Source: Streptomyces durmitorensis
Lineage (GTDB): Bacteria > Actinomycetota > Actinomycetes > Streptomycetales > Streptomycetaceae
NCBI RefSeq assembly: GCF_023498005.1
Contig: NZ_CP097289.1
Location: forward strand, 1,612,001-1,676,000
Reading direction: 5' to 3'
DNA length: 64,000 nucleotides
The position numbers and the translations under genes are program-made. Below are positions 25,625 to 36,082 of this stretch, one piece after another (position 1 is the stretch's first letter; every line of letters begins with the position of its first letter). Under the pieces are notes generated by a model. It was not told the origin of the DNA. It saw nothing but the letters and a program-made list of their open reading frames with translations, and did no database searches.

Positions 25625-27501
25625 GCTCCGTGCTCCTTGGCTGCCAGGGTGGCGCTGATCCGTCCCGCGATCTCGACCGGGGTGAGCCCGAGGTCCGCGA
25701 GCACCTCGCCCCGCTTGGCGTGCGCGAGGAACTGCTCGGGGATGCCGAACCGCCTTACGGGTACGTCGACTTCGGCCTCGCCGAGCGCGAGGGCGACGGC
25801 CGATCCGACCCCGGCCGCCCGGCTGTTGTCCTCGACGACGCCCACGACACGGTGGCGCGCGGCGAGCGCGGGCAGCTCGGCGTCGACCGGCTTGACCCAG
25901 CGCGGGTCGACCACGGTGCAGCCGAGCCCCCGCTCCCGCAGCAGCTCGGCGGCCTGGAGGCAGACGGGCGCCATCACGCCGACCGCCACCAGCAGGACCT
26001 GCGGGTCCGGGTCCTGGCACAGCACGTCCATGCCGCCGATCCGGTCGACGGCGGGAATGGCGGGCCCCACCGACTCCTTGGGGAAGCGAAGCAGCGTCGG
26101 TGCGTCGTCCACGGCGACCGCCTCCCGCAGTTGCGCCCGCAGTTGGTCGGCGTCGCGCGGCGCGGCGATCCGAAGGCCCGGCACGACCTGGAGGATCGAC
26201 ATGTCCCACATGCCGTTGTGCGACGCTCCGTCGACGCCCGTGACCCCGGCCCGGTCCAGGACGAAGGTGACGCCGCACTCGTGCAGCGCGACGTCCATCA
26301 GGAGCTGGTCGAAGGCCCGGTTGAGGAAGGTGGCGTAGACGGCGACGACGGGGTGCAGGCCCCCGGTGGCGAGCCCGGCCGCCGACACCGTGGCGTGCTG
26401 CTCCGCGATGCCGACGTCCCACACCCGGTCGGGGTAGGCCTGCGCGAACTTCGTCAGGCCGACCGGGCCGAGCATCGCCGCGGTGATCGCGACCACGTCG
26501 TCCCGCTCGGCCCCGATGCGCACGATCTCGTCGCCGAACACCGAGGTCCAGGAAGGCCCGTTGGAGGGTGCGAGGGGCTCGCAGGTCAGCGGGTCCATCA
26601 CGCCGACCGTATGAAAACGGTCGGCCTCGTCCGCGAGCGCGGGCTCATAGCCGCGCCCCTTCTCCGTGAGGCAGTGGATGAGGACCGGCCCGTGGAAGCG
26701 TTTCGCACGTCGCAGTGCCGACTCGACGGCGCCGGTGTCGTGGCCGTCGATCGGCCCGACGTACTTGAGCCCCAGGTCCTCGAACATGCCCTGCGGCGCG
26801 AAGGCGTCCTTGAACCCCTTCTTGGCGCCGTGCAGCGACTCGTACAGCGTGTGACCGACGACGGGCGTGCGCTGGAGTATGTCCTTGCCCCAGGCCAGGA
26901 CCCGTTCGTAGCTGTCGGTGGTGCGCAGCGTGGCGAGGTGGTTGGCGAGGCCGCCGATGGTGGGGGCGTACGAACGCTCGTTGTCGTTGACGACGATGAT
27001 CAGCGGCCGGTCCTTCGCGGCCGCGATGTTGTTGAGCGCCTCCCACGCCATGCCGCCGGTGAGCGCGCCGTCCCCGATGACGGCGACGACATGGCCCCGC
27101 TCCCCCAGGACCTGCCGCGCCTTGGCCAGGCCGTCCGCCCAGCCGAGCGCCGTCGACGCGTGGCTGTTCTCGACGATGTCGTGCTCGGACTCCGCGCGCG
27201 AGGGGTAGCCCGAAAGGCCGCCCTTGCCGCGCAGCTTGGAGAAGTCCTGCCGGCCGGTCAGGAGTTTGTGCACGTAGCTCTGGTGGCCGGTGTCCCACAC
27301 GATGCGGTCGAGCGGCGACTCGAAGACCCGGTGGAGGGCGATGGAGAGTTCCACCACCCCCAGGTTGGGCCCGAGGTGACCTCCGGTCCTCGCGACCGCG
27401 TGCACCAGGAACTCCCGGACCTCCTCGGCCAGTTCGTCGAGCTCGGCCTCGGTCAGCGCCTTCAGGTCGCGCGGCCCCCGAATGGTTTCCAGAATGGTCA
27501 T
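25621..27501 (-). CDS. dxs: 1-deoxy-D-xylulose-5-phosphate synthase, hopanoid-operon copy
   Basis: 626 aa, ATG at 27501. Thiamine-dependent enzyme joining pyruvate and glyceraldehyde 3-phosphate, the entry step of the MEP pathway. ThDP-binding [16 protein letters not shown], the transketolase-like [15 protein letters not shown] and the C-terminal domain are all present. RFPKESV and a normal length argue that it is active. A second dxs dedicated to a terpenoid operon is common in Streptomyces; here it lies 33 bp after ispG and overlaps the aminotransferase, so it boosts isoprenoid supply when hopanoids are made. Confidence 0.93.
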   Translation of the reverse strand: MTILETIRGPRDLKALTEAELDELAEEVREFLVHAVARTGGHLGPNLGVVELSIALHRVFESPLDRIVWDTGHQSYVHKLLTGRQDFSKLRGKGGLSGYPSRAESEHDIVENSHASTALGWADGLAKARQVLGERGHVVAVIGDGALTGGMAWEALNNIAAAKDRPLIIVVNDNERSYAPTIGGLANHLATLRTTDSYERVLAWGKDILQRTPVVGHTLYESLHGAKKGFKDAFAPQGMFEDLGLKYVGPIDGHDTGAVESALRRAKRFHGPVLIHCLTEKGRGYEPALADEADRFHTVGVMDPLTCEPLAPSNGPSWTSVFGDEIVRIGAERDDVVAITAAMLGPVGLTKFAQAYPDRVWDVGIAEQHATVSAAGLATGGLHPVVAVYATFLNRAFDQLLMDVALHECGVTFVLDRAGVTGVDGASHNGMWDMSILQVVPGLRIAAPRDADQLRAQLREAVAVDDAPTLLRFPKESVGPAIPAVDRIGGMDVLCQDPDPQVLLVAVGVMAPVCLQAAELLRERGLGCTVVDPRWVKPVDAELPALAARHRVVGVVEDNSRAAGVGSAVALALGEAEVDVPVRRFGIPEQFLAHAKRGEVLADLGLTPVEIAGRISATLAAKEHGA

Positions 27502-27534
27502 GCTCGGGCCCCCTCTCTGGTTCTTCGGTTCTTC

Positions 27535-28701
27535 TCAGCTCACGGTGACGTCGGGCACCCCTGAGGTGACGCCCTCGTCCTCCATCTGCTCGGCGATCTT
27601 CATCGCCTCTTCGATGAGGGTCTCCACGATCTTCGACTCGGGGACGGTCTTGATGACCTCGCCCTTGACGAAGATCTGCCCCTTGCCATTGCCGGACGCG
27701 ACACCGAGATCCGCCTCACGGGCCTCCCCAGGACCGTTCACGACGCACCCCATGACGGCGACCCGCAGCGGCACCTCCATGCCGTCCAGGCCCGCCGTGA
27801 CCTCGTCGGCCAGCTTGTACACGTCGACCTGGGCCCGCCCGCAGGACGGGCAGGAGACGATCTCCAGGCGCCGCTGGCGGAGACCCAGGGACTCCAGGAT
27901 CTGGATGCCGACCTTGACCTCCTCGGCGGGCGGAGCGGACAGCGAGACCCGGATGGTGTCGCCGATGCCCTCGCTCAGCAGCGCCCCGAAGGCGACCGCT
28001 GACTTGATCGTGCCCTGGAAGGCCGGGCCCGCCTCCGTCACGCCGAGGTGCAGGGGGTAGTCGCTCTGGGCGGCCAGTTGCCGGTAGGCGTTGACCATGA
28101 CCACCGGGTCGTTGTGCTTGACCGAGATCTTGATGTCCCGGAAGCCGTGCTCCTCGAAGAGCGACGCCTCCCACAGGGCCGACTCGACCAGGGCCTCCGG
28201 GGTGGCCTTCCCGTACTTCTTGAGGAGGCGCGCGTCCAGGGAGCCCGCGTTCACGCCGATGCGGATCGGCGTACCGGCGTCGTTCGCGGCGCGCGCGATC
28301 TCGCGCACCTTGTCGTCGAACTGCTTGATGTTGCCGGGATTCACGCGCACCGCCGCGCATCCGGCGTCGATCGCCGCGAAGACGTACTTCGGCTGGAAGT
28401 GGATGTCCGCGATCACCGGGATCTGCGACTTCCGCGCGATCGTGGACAGCGCATCCGCGTCGTCCTGCGTCGGGCACGCCACCCGCACGATCTGGCAGCC
28501 GGACGCGGTCAGCTCCGCGATCTGCTGCAGCGTCGCCCCGATGTCGGACGTACGCGTCGTCGTCATCGACTGCACCGAGACGGGCGCACCACCCCCCACG
28601 GCCACCGGTCCGACCTCGATGCGCCGCGAGACGCGACGCTCCGAGATCGGCCGGACCGGCAGCTCAGGAAGGCCCAGTGCGACAGGCGCTCCAGGGGTCA
28701 T
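27535..28701 (-). CDS. ispG: (E)-4-hydroxy-3-methylbut-2-enyl-diphosphate synthase, hopanoid-operon copy
   Basis: 388 aa from the ATG at 28701, 4 nt after the hpnH stop. It has [13 protein letters not shown], the TIM-barrel [20 protein letters not shown], and the iron-sulfur domain with [11 protein letters not shown] and [11 protein letters not shown], whose cysteines bind the 4Fe-4S cluster. It makes HMBPP in the MEP pathway. Placed between hpnH and dxs, it is an operon-specific second copy. Confidence 0.93.
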   Translation of the reverse strand: MTPGAPVALGLPELPVRPISERRVSRRIEVGPVAVGGGAPVSVQSMTTTRTSDIGATLQQIAELTASGCQIVRVACPTQDDADALSTIARKSQIPVIADIHFQPKYVFAAIDAGCAAVRVNPGNIKQFDDKVREIARAANDAGTPIRIGVNAGSLDARLLKKYGKATPEALVESALWEASLFEEHGFRDIKISVKHNDPVVMVNAYRQLAAQSDYPLHLGVTEAGPAFQGTIKSAVAFGALLSEGIGDTIRVSLSAPPAEEVKVGIQILESLGLRQRRLEIVSCPSCGRAQVDVYKLADEVTAGLDGMEVPLRVAVMGCVVNGPGEAREADLGVASGNGKGQIFVKGEVIKTVPESKIVETLIEEAMKIAEQMEDEGVTSGVPDVTVS

Positions 28702-28705
28702 GACG

Positions 28706-29728
28706 TCACCCGCGGTTTCCGGAGACCGTTTCACGGGCGGCGCGGATGGACTCCTTCAGGGAGCCCATGGTGGCGAGGACGGCGGTCGGCTCGTAGCCGC
28801 AGTGCGCCATGCAGTTGGCGCACCGCGGGTCCTTGCCGCGGCCGTACTTGCTCCAGTCGGTCTCCTCGATGAGCTCCTTGTACGTGGGGACGTACCCGTC
28901 GCTCATCAGGTAGCAGGGGCGCTGCCAGCCGAAGAGCGAGTAGTTCGGGATCGCCCACGCGGTGCACGGGAAGTCCGCCTTGCCCTCAAGGAAGTCGAGG
29001 AACAGCGGCGAGTGGTTCAGGCGCCAGCGCCGCCTGTTGCCGCCCGCGAAGGCCTTCTTGAAGAGCTCGCGGGTCTGCTCGACGCCCAGGAAGTGCTCCT
29101 GGTCCGGCGCCTTCTCATACGCGTAGGCGGGCGACAGCATCATCTCGTCGACTTCCAGCTCGTCGTTGAGGAAGTTGAGGACCTCGATGATGTTCTGCGG
29201 CGTGTCGTTGCTGAAGAAGGTGGAGTTGGTGGTCACCCGGAAACCGCGCTTCTTGGCTTCCTTGATGGCCTCCACCGCCTCGTCGAACACACCCTCCTTC
29301 GCGACGGATTCGTCGTGCCGCTCGCGCATTCCGTCGATGTGCACGGCGAACGCGAAGTACGGGGAAGGCGTGAACTTCTCCAGCTTCTTGCGCAGCAGCA
29401 TGGCGTTGGTGCAGAGGAAGACGTACTTCCTCTTCGCCACCAACTGGCGCACGATCTCGTCGATGTGAGGGTGCATCAGCGGTTCGCCACCGGCGATGGA
29501 CACCATCGGCGCACCGGATTCGAGCACGGCGCCCACGGCCTGGGCCACCGGCATGCGCTGCTTGAGCACTCCGGCCGGATGCTGGATCTTTCCGCATCCC
29601 TCGCACGCGAGATTGCACGCGAAGAGCGGCTCCAACTCGACGATCAGCGGAAACTTCTCCCGCTTGCGGAGCTTCTGTTCAAAGAGATACGTCGCGACCT
29701 TGATGGTCTGGCGCAGCGGCATGGCCAT
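28706..29728 (-). CDS. hpnH: Adenosyl-hopene transferase, radical SAM (HpnH)
   Basis: 340 aa from the ATG at 29728, which has a strong GGAGGTGAG. The radical-SAM cluster is C38-x3-C42-x2-C45 (CNLACEGC), followed by [12 protein letters not shown]-terminal domain has further cysteines ([20 protein letters not shown]) as in HpnH. The enzyme joins the 5'-deoxyadenosyl radical to diploptene to give adenosylhopane, the first step of side-chain extension. It is 5 bp after hpnG. Confidence 0.94.
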   Translation of the reverse strand: MAMPLRQTIKVATYLFEQKLRKREKFPLIVELEPLFACNLACEGCGKIQHPAGVLKQRMPVAQAVGAVLESGAPMVSIAGGEPLMHPHIDEIVRQLVAKRKYVFLCTNAMLLRKKLEKFTPSPYFAFAVHIDGMRERHDESVAKEGVFDEAVEAIKEAKKRGFRVTTNSTFFSNDTPQNIIEVLNFLNDELEVDEMMLSPAYAYEKAPDQEHFLGVEQTRELFKKAFAGGNRRRWRLNHSPLFLDFLEGKADFPCTAWAIPNYSLFGWQRPCYLMSDGYVPTYKELIEETDWSKYGRGKDPRCANCMAHCGYEPTAVLATMGSLKESIRAARETVSGNRG

Positions 29729-29733
29729 CTGGC

Positions 29734-30384
29734 TCACCTCCGAGGGAGCAAAGAAGAACGGTGCCATTCGAAAAATGCGGGAAGCACGGCACGAAGGACG
29801 CGGAAAGCCGATATTCCACCGCGCACCGTGCCGATGCGGACGAGTTCGTGCTGTGGGGCGTCCACGACCACCCGGACGGCGGCAACCGGCCGGTCTCCCG
29901 CCCGCATCGCGCTGTGCAGCGTCGCGGCGGACTCCATGTCCACCGCGATCGCTCCCGTGGCGAGCAGGTCGGTGCGTTCGTGTCCGCGGACGACGTGGTC
30001 GGAGCCGATGAGCGGGCCGGTGTGCACGGTGCGGCCGGGCACGGCGCGCACCAGTTCCTTGACCAGCAGATCGGTGCCGACGCAGGTCGTGTGGCCGTGC
30101 GCGTCGCGGGTCTGCTCGGCGACGACGAGGTCGCCGGGGTGCATGCCGGGGGCGAGCCCGGCACAGAAGCCGGTGGCCACGACGGCGGCGTGGCGCAGCG
30201 GTTCCTTGCCGAGCGCGCCGGTGACGGCGCGCTCGGCGTTCTTGGGGCCCATGCCCGTACGGAGCACGGTGACCCGCCCGTGCGCGCCCGTGCGGTCGCC
30301 CGTGCGCAGGGCGAGGCGCTCGATGCCGAGCGCGCAGGCGATCAGCAGCGGTGCGGGGTCCGGCACGGCCGGGGTCCGTTCCAT
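29734..30384 (-). CDS. hpnG: Adenosylhopane nucleosidase / phosphorylase-family protein (HpnG-like)
   Basis: 216 aa from the ATG at 30384, overlapping the cyclase stop by one base (TGATG). It has the nucleoside phosphorylase fold: LIACALGIERLAL, TGMGPKNAERAVTGAL, GFCAGLAPGMHPGDLVVA, and AVDMESAAT, which carries the ribose-binding Met-Glu. HpnG removes adenine from adenosylhopane to give ribosylhopane. Context between the cyclase and HpnH supports this role. Confidence 0.9.
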   Translation of the reverse strand: MERTPAVPDPAPLLIACALGIERLALRTGDRTGAHGRVTVLRTGMGPKNAERAVTGALGKEPLRHAAVVATGFCAGLAPGMHPGDLVVAEQTRDAHGHTTCVGTDLLVKELVRAVPGRTVHTGPLIGSDHVVRGHERTDLLATGAIAVDMESAATLHSAMRAGDRPVAAVRVVVDAPQHELVRIGTVRGGISAFRVLRAVLPAFFEWHRSSLLPRR

Positions 30385-32381
30385 CAACCCCCCTTGGCGG
30401 AGAGGCCCGCGAACGGCTCCCCGTTGACGTACCGGCCAAGGGCGGTGAGCGGGAACACCTGCCGGTAGAGGTGGTAGTTGATGGAGAAGTCCCAGGGGAA
30501 GCCGGTGCCGGTGAAGTACGGCTCGTCCCAGGAGCCGTCGTCCCGCTGCGTCTCGGCGAGCCAGAGCGCGCCCCGCTCCACGGCCTTGGAGTCCCGCTCA
30601 CCTGCCGCGAGCAGCGCCAGCAGCGCCCAGGCGGTCTGCGACGCGGTGGAGACGCCGTGGCCCCGCCACTCCTCGTAGCGGTAGGAGCGCAGGTCCTCGC
30701 CCCAGCCGCCGTCGTCGTTCTGTACCGACTCCAGCCAGTCGACGGCGCGGCGCAGCGCGGGGTGCGAGCCCGGCAGTCCTGCCGCGGTGAGCGCGGGCAC
30801 CACGGACCCTGTTCCGTATACGTAGTTGACGCCCCAGCGGCCGAACCACGAGCCGTCCGGCTCCTGTTCGGCGAGCAGCCACTCGATGCCGCGCCGGGTG
30901 CGCGGGTCGTGTGCCTTGCCCTCGATGGCGAGCATCTCGACGACGTGCCCGGTGACGTCGGCCGACGGCGGGTCGATGACCTCGCCGAAGTCGCAGAACG
31001 GCAGCCGGTTGGGGAACGGGCTCGTGTTGTCAGCGTCGAAGGCGGCCCAGGCGCCGTTCTTGGACTGCATGCCCAGGTTCCAGCGCACGCCGCGGGCGAT
31101 CGCGTTCTCCATGCGCGGGCGGTCCGGGTGGTCGACGCGGCGCAGGGCCAGGATGACCTCGGCGGTGTCGTCGATGTCGGGGTAGTTGTCGTTGTGGAAC
31201 TCGAACGCCCAGCCGCCCGGCGCGAGTTGTGGCCTGCGTACGGACCAGTCACCGGGGCGCGCGATCTCCTCGCCGAGCATCCAGTCGGCGGCCTTGACGA
31301 GCTGCGGATGGTCGGCGGGCACGCCCGCGTCGGCGAGCGCGATGGTCGCCAGACAGGTGTCCCAGACCGGCGACTGACACGCCTCGATCACCCGGGCGCC
31401 GTCCTCGCGCCAGACCGCGAACCGGTCGAGCGATGCGAGGCCCGCCTTGAGGACCGGGTGCTCCAGGTCGTAGCCGAGCAGGTGCAGCGCGATCACGGAG
31501 TAGACGGCGGGCGGCTGGATGCCGCCCCAGCAGCCGTCGTTCTCCTGGCGTTCGATGATCCAGCGAGCGGCGCTGTTCATCGCCGCCTTGCGTACTTTGC
31601 GCGGGGCGACCTTGTGGTAGAGGTGCAGTGCCTTGTCGAGCCGTTGGAAGACGCCGTCCCAACTCCCCATGGGCGCAAGGGGTTTGCCGGGATTCGGTAC
31701 GCGCGCGTCGCAGTGCAGCTCGTCGAGCGGGAAGGGCGCGGGCCGTACCGGGCGCTTGGCGGAGACGACCGTGAGCGGCACGATCGTCTGCCGGGCCCAG
31801 CACCCGAAGTCGTAGATGTTGAGAGGAAGCCACTTGGGGAAGTAGATGAGCTCCGGCGGGAGTTCGGGAAGGTCGTCCCACTTCCACCAGCCGAACAGGG
31901 CGAGCCAGATGCGGGTGAAGACCCGGCTCTCGGCGATGCCGCCCTGGTCGCGGATCCAGGCGGAGGCCTTCGCCATGTGCGGGTCGTCCGGCGCGTCGCC
32001 CGCAAGGCGCAGCGCCACGTACGCCTCGATGGTGGTGGAGAGTTCGCCGGGGCCGCCGTAGAAGGTGGCCCAGGTCCCGTCCTCGCGCTGCTCGCCGCGG
32101 ATGAAGAGCGCGGCGGCGCGCGTGGTCTTCTCGTCCCGGATTCCCAGGAACTGACGGAGCAGCAGGTCTTCGGCGTCCATCGTCACGTTCGTGTCGAGGT
32201 CACCTTTCCACCAGCCCTGGGCGTCCTGCTGTGCGAGCAGGAATGCGGTGGAGCGTTGTATGGCGCGCGTGGCGGCGTCGAGCGGCCCTGGTGCCGTCGC
32301 GGCGGCCTGGTCGAGTGGCTGGCTGGCCGAGGCTGCGCGGGGCGTCACCGCTCCGGTGCTTCCGTCGGTCGTCGCTGTCAT
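30384..32381 (-). CDS. shc: Squalene-hopene cyclase
   Basis: 665 aa. The catalytic DxDD motif is present (PDIDDTAEVIL) with several QW repeats (QENDGCWGG, QEPDGSWFGRWG, QNDDGGWGED, QRDDGSWDE). GTGFPWDFSINYHLYRQVFP is the typical C-terminus. It folds squalene into hopene/hopanol at the membrane. The first 35 residues are disordered. It lies 101 bp after the polyprenyl synthase, a gap that might hold an internal promoter. Confidence 0.96.
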   Translation of the reverse strand: MTATTDGSTGAVTPRAASASQPLDQAAATAPGPLDAATRAIQRSTAFLLAQQDAQGWWKGDLDTNVTMDAEDLLLRQFLGIRDEKTTRAAALFIRGEQREDGTWATFYGGPGELSTTIEAYVALRLAGDAPDDPHMAKASAWIRDQGGIAESRVFTRIWLALFGWWKWDDLPELPPELIYFPKWLPLNIYDFGCWARQTIVPLTVVSAKRPVRPAPFPLDELHCDARVPNPGKPLAPMGSWDGVFQRLDKALHLYHKVAPRKVRKAAMNSAARWIIERQENDGCWGGIQPPAVYSVIALHLLGYDLEHPVLKAGLASLDRFAVWREDGARVIEACQSPVWDTCLATIALADAGVPADHPQLVKAADWMLGEEIARPGDWSVRRPQLAPGGWAFEFHNDNYPDIDDTAEVILALRRVDHPDRPRMENAIARGVRWNLGMQSKNGAWAAFDADNTSPFPNRLPFCDFGEVIDPPSADVTGHVVEMLAIEGKAHDPRTRRGIEWLLAEQEPDGSWFGRWGVNYVYGTGSVVPALTAAGLPGSHPALRRAVDWLESVQNDDGGWGEDLRSYRYEEWRGHGVSTASQTAWALLALLAAGERDSKAVERGALWLAETQRDDGSWDEPYFTGTGFPWDFSINYHLYRQVFPLTALGRYVNGEPFAGLSAKGG

Positions 32382-32482
32382 GGCTTCCCCTTCGTGCAGT
32401 CGTCTTCTCTGCTGTGGGTCCGCCGTCGGCCGACGCGCTGGGCGCCGGCCGGCGACTGCGAGTCATATGCGCTCGATAGTGA

Positions 32483-33550
32483 TCATCTCTTTCGTACGAC
32501 GACGAAGTCGGCGAGCGCGACGAGCTGTGCCCGCACCCGGTCCGGCATCTGGACGGTGTCGAGCGCCTCGATGGCGATGGTGTGCTGGCGCCGGGCCTCC
32601 TCGGCGGTCCACTCACGGCCACCTGCCTGCTCGATCAGGGCGGCGCGTGCGGCGAACTCCTCCTCGGAGAAGCTGTCGAAGTCGTTGCTCTTGGCGTCGG
32701 CCGCGAGCAGCTCGCCGAGCTGCTCGGACGCGGGCCCGCCCGCGGCGAGGGCGGCCACGACCGGCAGTGACTTCTTGCGCTGGCGAAGGTCGCTCCAGGT
32801 CTGCTTTCCGGTGGCCTCCGGGTCGCCCCAGATGCCGAGCAGATCGTCCACGGCCTGGAAGGCGAGGCCGAGGTGGTAGCCGTACTTCTCCAGGGTGTCG
32901 GCGGTGCGGTCGTCCGCGCCGCCGAGGACCGCGCCGATGGAGACCGCGCAGGCGAGCAGGGCGCCGGTCTTGTTGCCCTCCATCTCCAGGCACTCCTCGA
33001 CGGTGACCCGCTCGCGGTGCTCGTAGGAGATGTCCTGCGCCTGGCCGTCGATCAGGGCGCGGGTCGCGGTGGTCAGGCGGCGCGTGGCGCGGCCCGCCTC
33101 GACGGTGCCGATCTCCAGGAGGATCTCGTTGGCGAGCGCGAAGAGCGCGTCGCCGACGAGGATGGCCTGGGCCGGGCCGTGCACCTTCCACACCGTGTCG
33201 CGGTGGCGGCGCTGTTCGTCGCCGTCCATCAGGTCGTCGTGCAGCAACGAGAAGTTGTGCACCAGTTCGACGGCGACAGCTCCCGGAACGCCGACCTCCG
33301 GAGCGGCGCCCGCGGCCTCCGCGGAGAGCAGGGCGAGCGCGGGGCGCACGGCCTTGCCGCCGTCGCCGTCCGACGGGTTGCCCTCGGCGTCGATCCAGCC
33401 GAAGTGGTAGGCGGCGACGGTGTCCATGGGCGGCGCGAGGCGGTCCACGGCGGACCGCAGCACCGGGGTGGCCAGCGTCCTTCCGCGCTCGAGCAGTGAG
33501 GTCACGTCCACCGTGTCGGCAGCCGATTCGGCCGAGGGCACAGTCGGCAC
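32483..33550 (-). CDS. Polyprenyl diphosphate synthase (farnesyl-type, trans)
   Basis: 355 aa from the GTG at 33550, chosen for its strong GAGGAGA 5 nt upstream; an ATG at 33610 overlapping the hpnE stop is a weaker choice. The first Asp-rich motif is LLHDDLMDGD, the second QAVDDLLGIWGD. The latter is a DDxxG-type second motif. The residues just before the first motif are small (VHNFSL), fitting FPP or slightly longer products. It should supply FPP for squalene formation by HpnC-D-E. Confidence 0.92.
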   Translation of the reverse strand: MPTVPSAESAADTVDVTSLLERGRTLATPVLRSAVDRLAPPMDTVAAYHFGWIDAEGNPSDGDGGKAVRPALALLSAEAAGAAPEVGVPGAVAVELVHNFSLLHDDLMDGDEQRRHRDTVWKVHGPAQAILVGDALFALANEILLEIGTVEAGRATRRLTTATRALIDGQAQDISYEHRERVTVEECLEMEGNKTGALLACAVSIGAVLGGADDRTADTLEKYGYHLGLAFQAVDDLLGIWGDPEATGKQTWSDLRQRKKSLPVVAALAAGGPASEQLGELLAADAKSNDFDSFSEEEFAARAALIEQAGGREWTAEEARRQHTIAIEALDTVQMPDRVRAQLVALADFVVVRKR

Positions 33551-33609
33551 AGTCTCTCCTCTTGTTCCGGTGCTGGATTTCTGGGGACCTGACCCCAGAA
33601 GGTCGAGCA

Positions 33610-35022
33610 TCACGCGGCCTCCTCGACGTCGAAGAGGTGGTCACGGGGGCGGTCGAGTGCACGGAGAGCCGCGTCGGCGGCACTGATGCCGCTGCGGACG
33701 GCGCTCTCCATGGTCGCGGGCCACCCGGTGGCGGTCCACGCCCCGGCCAGGTACAGGCCGGGAGCCTTGGTGCGAGCACCGGGCCGCAGCCGGCCCACAC
33801 CGGGAGTCGGCGCGAACGTGGCCGTGCGCTCCCGAGTCACGAAGAAGTCCCTCACTTCGGCGCCGTGCGCCGCGGGCAGCAGCCGCTCCAGCTCCGGCAG
33901 ATAGCGCTCGCGCAGCGCGGCGACGGGCGCGTCGATCTCGTCCTGGGCGGCGGACTGGGACAGCGCGAGGTACTGCCCGTCGGTGAGCCCGGAGGCGTCG
34001 GTGCGGTCGAAGACCCACTGCACCGGCGAGCCGATGGCCGCGAAGAAGGGCCGCTTGAGCACCTTGCGGTCGTACACGACGTGGATGTTGAGGATCGGCG
34101 CGGTGTCGATGTCGAGCAGCCGGTCGGGCTCGTCGAGGACACCGTCCGGGAGCAGATCGTGGGTCTCGTGCTGCGGCACCGCGAGCACGACGGTGTCGGC
34201 GTCGAATTCCTCGCCGGGAACTTCGACCCTCCAACCCCCGTTCTCCGTACGGGAGATGGAGGTGACTCGTGTCCTCAGTTCGGTTCGCACGCCCGCGGAG
34301 TCGAGCGCCTTGCGGGCGAGCGTGTCATGGAGATCACCGAGGGGCACGCGGGCCCAGCCGATGTCGGCGGCGCCCGGCTCGGAGAGCAGCCCGGTCTTGA
34401 ACACCATCGCGGCCAGCCCCAGCGACGAATCCCCCGCGACGGCGTTCAGCGTGGCCACGCCGACCAGGTCCCACAGGGCCTCGATCGCGCGCGCCGACTG
34501 ACCGTGCGCGGCGAGCCAGCTGCCGAAGTCCTGGCCGTCCAGCTTAGGGTCGGCCGGGTCGAGCCCCTTGAGGGCGAGCGCGGCACGCCCCACGTTGGCG
34601 CGCTCCGCGAGCGACAGGTGCGGATACGTGGCGAGGCTCGCCGCCAGGTGCAGCGGCACGGGCAGCGCGGTGCGGCGCAGGCGGCCGAGCCTGTTGCGGT
34701 CGGCGTCGAGCACCGGCACGTCGAGACGTTCCTGCAGGGGCGCGAGGGCGGCGCCGTCGACGCGGTCGAGGAACCAGCGGTAGGCGGTGCAGCAGCGCAG
34801 ATAGACGTGCTGGCCGTTGTCCACGGTCAGCTCGCCGCGCTTGAAGGAGAAGGCGAGCCCGCCCAGGCGCGGCCGTCCTTCGAGCAGCGTCACGCGCAGC
34901 CCCGCGTCGGCGAGGGACAGCGCCGCGGTGATGCCGGCGAGACCCCCGCCGACCACCACGGCGGCCCCCCGGCCCGTATGGCCGTCGGACTCGTCAGCCG
35001 ATCGCATGTCGTCGTCGCTCAC
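33610..35022 (-). CDS. hpnE: Squalene-associated FAD-dependent desaturase (HpnE)
   Basis: 470 aa from the GTG at 35022 (GGGGGAG upstream), overlapping the small ORF's stop by four bases. It has an FAD Rossmann motif VVVGGGLAGITAALSLADAG, then LLEGRPRLGG, and the C-terminal FAD contact LYLAGAWTATGWPATMESAV. HpnE reduces hydroxysqualene to squalene, completing the PPP to squalene route with HpnC and HpnD that replaces classic squalene synthase. Confidence 0.94.
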   Translation of the reverse strand: MSDDDMRSADESDGHTGRGAAVVVGGGLAGITAALSLADAGLRVTLLEGRPRLGGLAFSFKRGELTVDNGQHVYLRCCTAYRWFLDRVDGAALAPLQERLDVPVLDADRNRLGRLRRTALPVPLHLAASLATYPHLSLAERANVGRAALALKGLDPADPKLDGQDFGSWLAAHGQSARAIEALWDLVGVATLNAVAGDSSLGLAAMVFKTGLLSEPGAADIGWARVPLGDLHDTLARKALDSAGVRTELRTRVTSISRTENGGWRVEVPGEEFDADTVVLAVPQHETHDLLPDGVLDEPDRLLDIDTAPILNIHVVYDRKVLKRPFFAAIGSPVQWVFDRTDASGLTDGQYLALSQSAAQDEIDAPVAALRERYLPELERLLPAAHGAEVRDFFVTRERTATFAPTPGVGRLRPGARTKAPGLYLAGAWTATGWPATMESAVRSGISAADAALRALDRPRDHLFDVEEAA

Positions 35023-35132
35023 GCTCTCTCCCCCTCGGCTGTTGCAGTCTGGGACGCCGGGGCGGAGCGGAGGGTTGCCCACCGGTTGGAGGAGGTTGCC
35101 CTACGTTCGGCGCATTCGCCGCGGATGCCCAT
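35019..35132 (-). CDS. Small coupling ORF between hpnD and hpnE (37 aa, possible DUF6380-type)
   Basis: 37 aa: begins MGIRGECAERRATSSNRWA and ends ATAEGERA. The ATG overlaps the hpnD stop (TGATG), has AGGAGG 8-9 nt upstream, and its stop overlaps the hpnE GTG (GTGA). It therefore links two genes that would otherwise be 109 bp apart. Basic and Ser/Ala-rich with one Cys and no membrane helix. It vaguely fits the small actinobacterial DUF6380 proteins I recall. It may matter only for translational coupling. Confidence 0.6.
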   Translation of the reverse strand: MGIRGECAERRATSSNRWATLRSAPASQTATAEGERA

Positions 35133-36082
35133 CACGTACGCCTCCTGACGGTCTGCCGGGAGATGGTGCGTGCGTCGAGACCGGAGAGACCGCGCACGGC
35201 GACATACGCCTTTTCACGGCCCGGCAGCGAGACACGACCGCGCAGGACCGCCTCCGGATCCCGCTCGATGCGGTCGAGAAGCCGTCGGTAGATGCCCGCC
35301 ATGGCGGCCACACAGGCCCCGCTGCGCCGGTCGAGCATCGGCAGCAGGCGGTACCCCTCGGCGAACAGCGCCCGCGCCCTGCGCACCTCGAAGTGCACGA
35401 GCCCGGCGAAGTCGGAACCGGCGGGTGGCTGCGGGCCCGAGAACCCGGCGGAGCAGCCGAATTTGGCGAGGTCGTCGGCGGGCAGGTAGGTGCGCCCGCC
35501 CTCCGCGTCCTCGCGAACGTCGCGCAGGATGTTGGTGAGTTGGAGCGCGAGACCGAGCGTGTCGGCATACTCCGGCGCGCGCTCGACGTTCAGCGCCCCC
35601 CGCTCCGTGCCGAACACGCCGAGGGAGAGCCGCCCGATGGCCCCCGCCACGCACCGGCAGTAGACCTTGAGGTCCTCCCACGTCTCGTACGTCTCACCGC
35701 GGACGTCCATCAGGACACCGTCGATCAGCTCGTCGAGCCCGCCGAGCGGGATGGGGAAGTGCGTCGCGGCGTGCGCGAGCGCGACCGCCACCGGGTCGGT
35801 GTCGTCCTCGTCCACCTCGCCCTTGCGGATCCGGGCGAGCAGCGCCCGGGTCTCGTCGAGGCGCTCGGCCTTGACGTCCGGCGCGAGCGCGCCGTCGCCG
35901 ATGTCGTCCACGCGCCTGGAGAGGGCGTAGAGCGCCGACATCGCGCGGCGCTTGGGCAGCGGCAGCAGCCTGATGCCGTACGCGAAATTGCGTGCCTGCT
36001 GTCCGGTCACGGCCTCGCAGTAGCTGTATGCGGCGAGTACCGGCGCGGACACGTTCGGGCCTGACTCCACGGTCCGGCTCAC
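35132..36082 (-). CDS. hpnD: Presqualene diphosphate synthase (HpnD)
   Basis: 316 aa from the GTG at 36082, overlapping the hpnC stop (GTGA). It has YCEAVTGQQARNFAYGIRLL typical of HpnD, first Asp-rich motif SRRVDDIGDG and second motif RDVREDAEGGRTYLP. It condenses two FPP to presqualene diphosphate. The last 25 residues are basic and diverge from the family. Confidence 0.93.
   Translation of the reverse strand: MSRTVESGPNVSAPVLAAYSYCEAVTGQQARNFAYGIRLLPLPKRRAMSALYALSRRVDDIGDGALAPDVKAERLDETRALLARIRKGEVDEDDTDPVAVALAHAATHFPIPLGGLDELIDGVLMDVRGETYETWEDLKVYCRCVAGAIGRLSLGVFGTERGALNVERAPEYADTLGLALQLTNILRDVREDAEGGRTYLPADDLAKFGCSAGFSGPQPPAGSDFAGLVHFEVRRARALFAEGYRLLPMLDRRSGACVAAMAGIYRRLLDRIERDPEAVLRGRVSLPGREKAYVAVRGLSGLDARTISRQTVRRRT

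Noticed and set aside
25625..26422. N-terminal extension that fuses the aminotransferase to upstream sequence
   Set aside because: The extra 266 codons are the dxs gene read in another frame; the true ATG at 25624 overlaps the dxs stop.
29729..31252. Long N-terminal extension of the HpnH frame
   Set aside because: It runs out of frame through hpnG and the cyclase; HpnH homology begins at the ATG at 29728 behind GGAGGTGAG.
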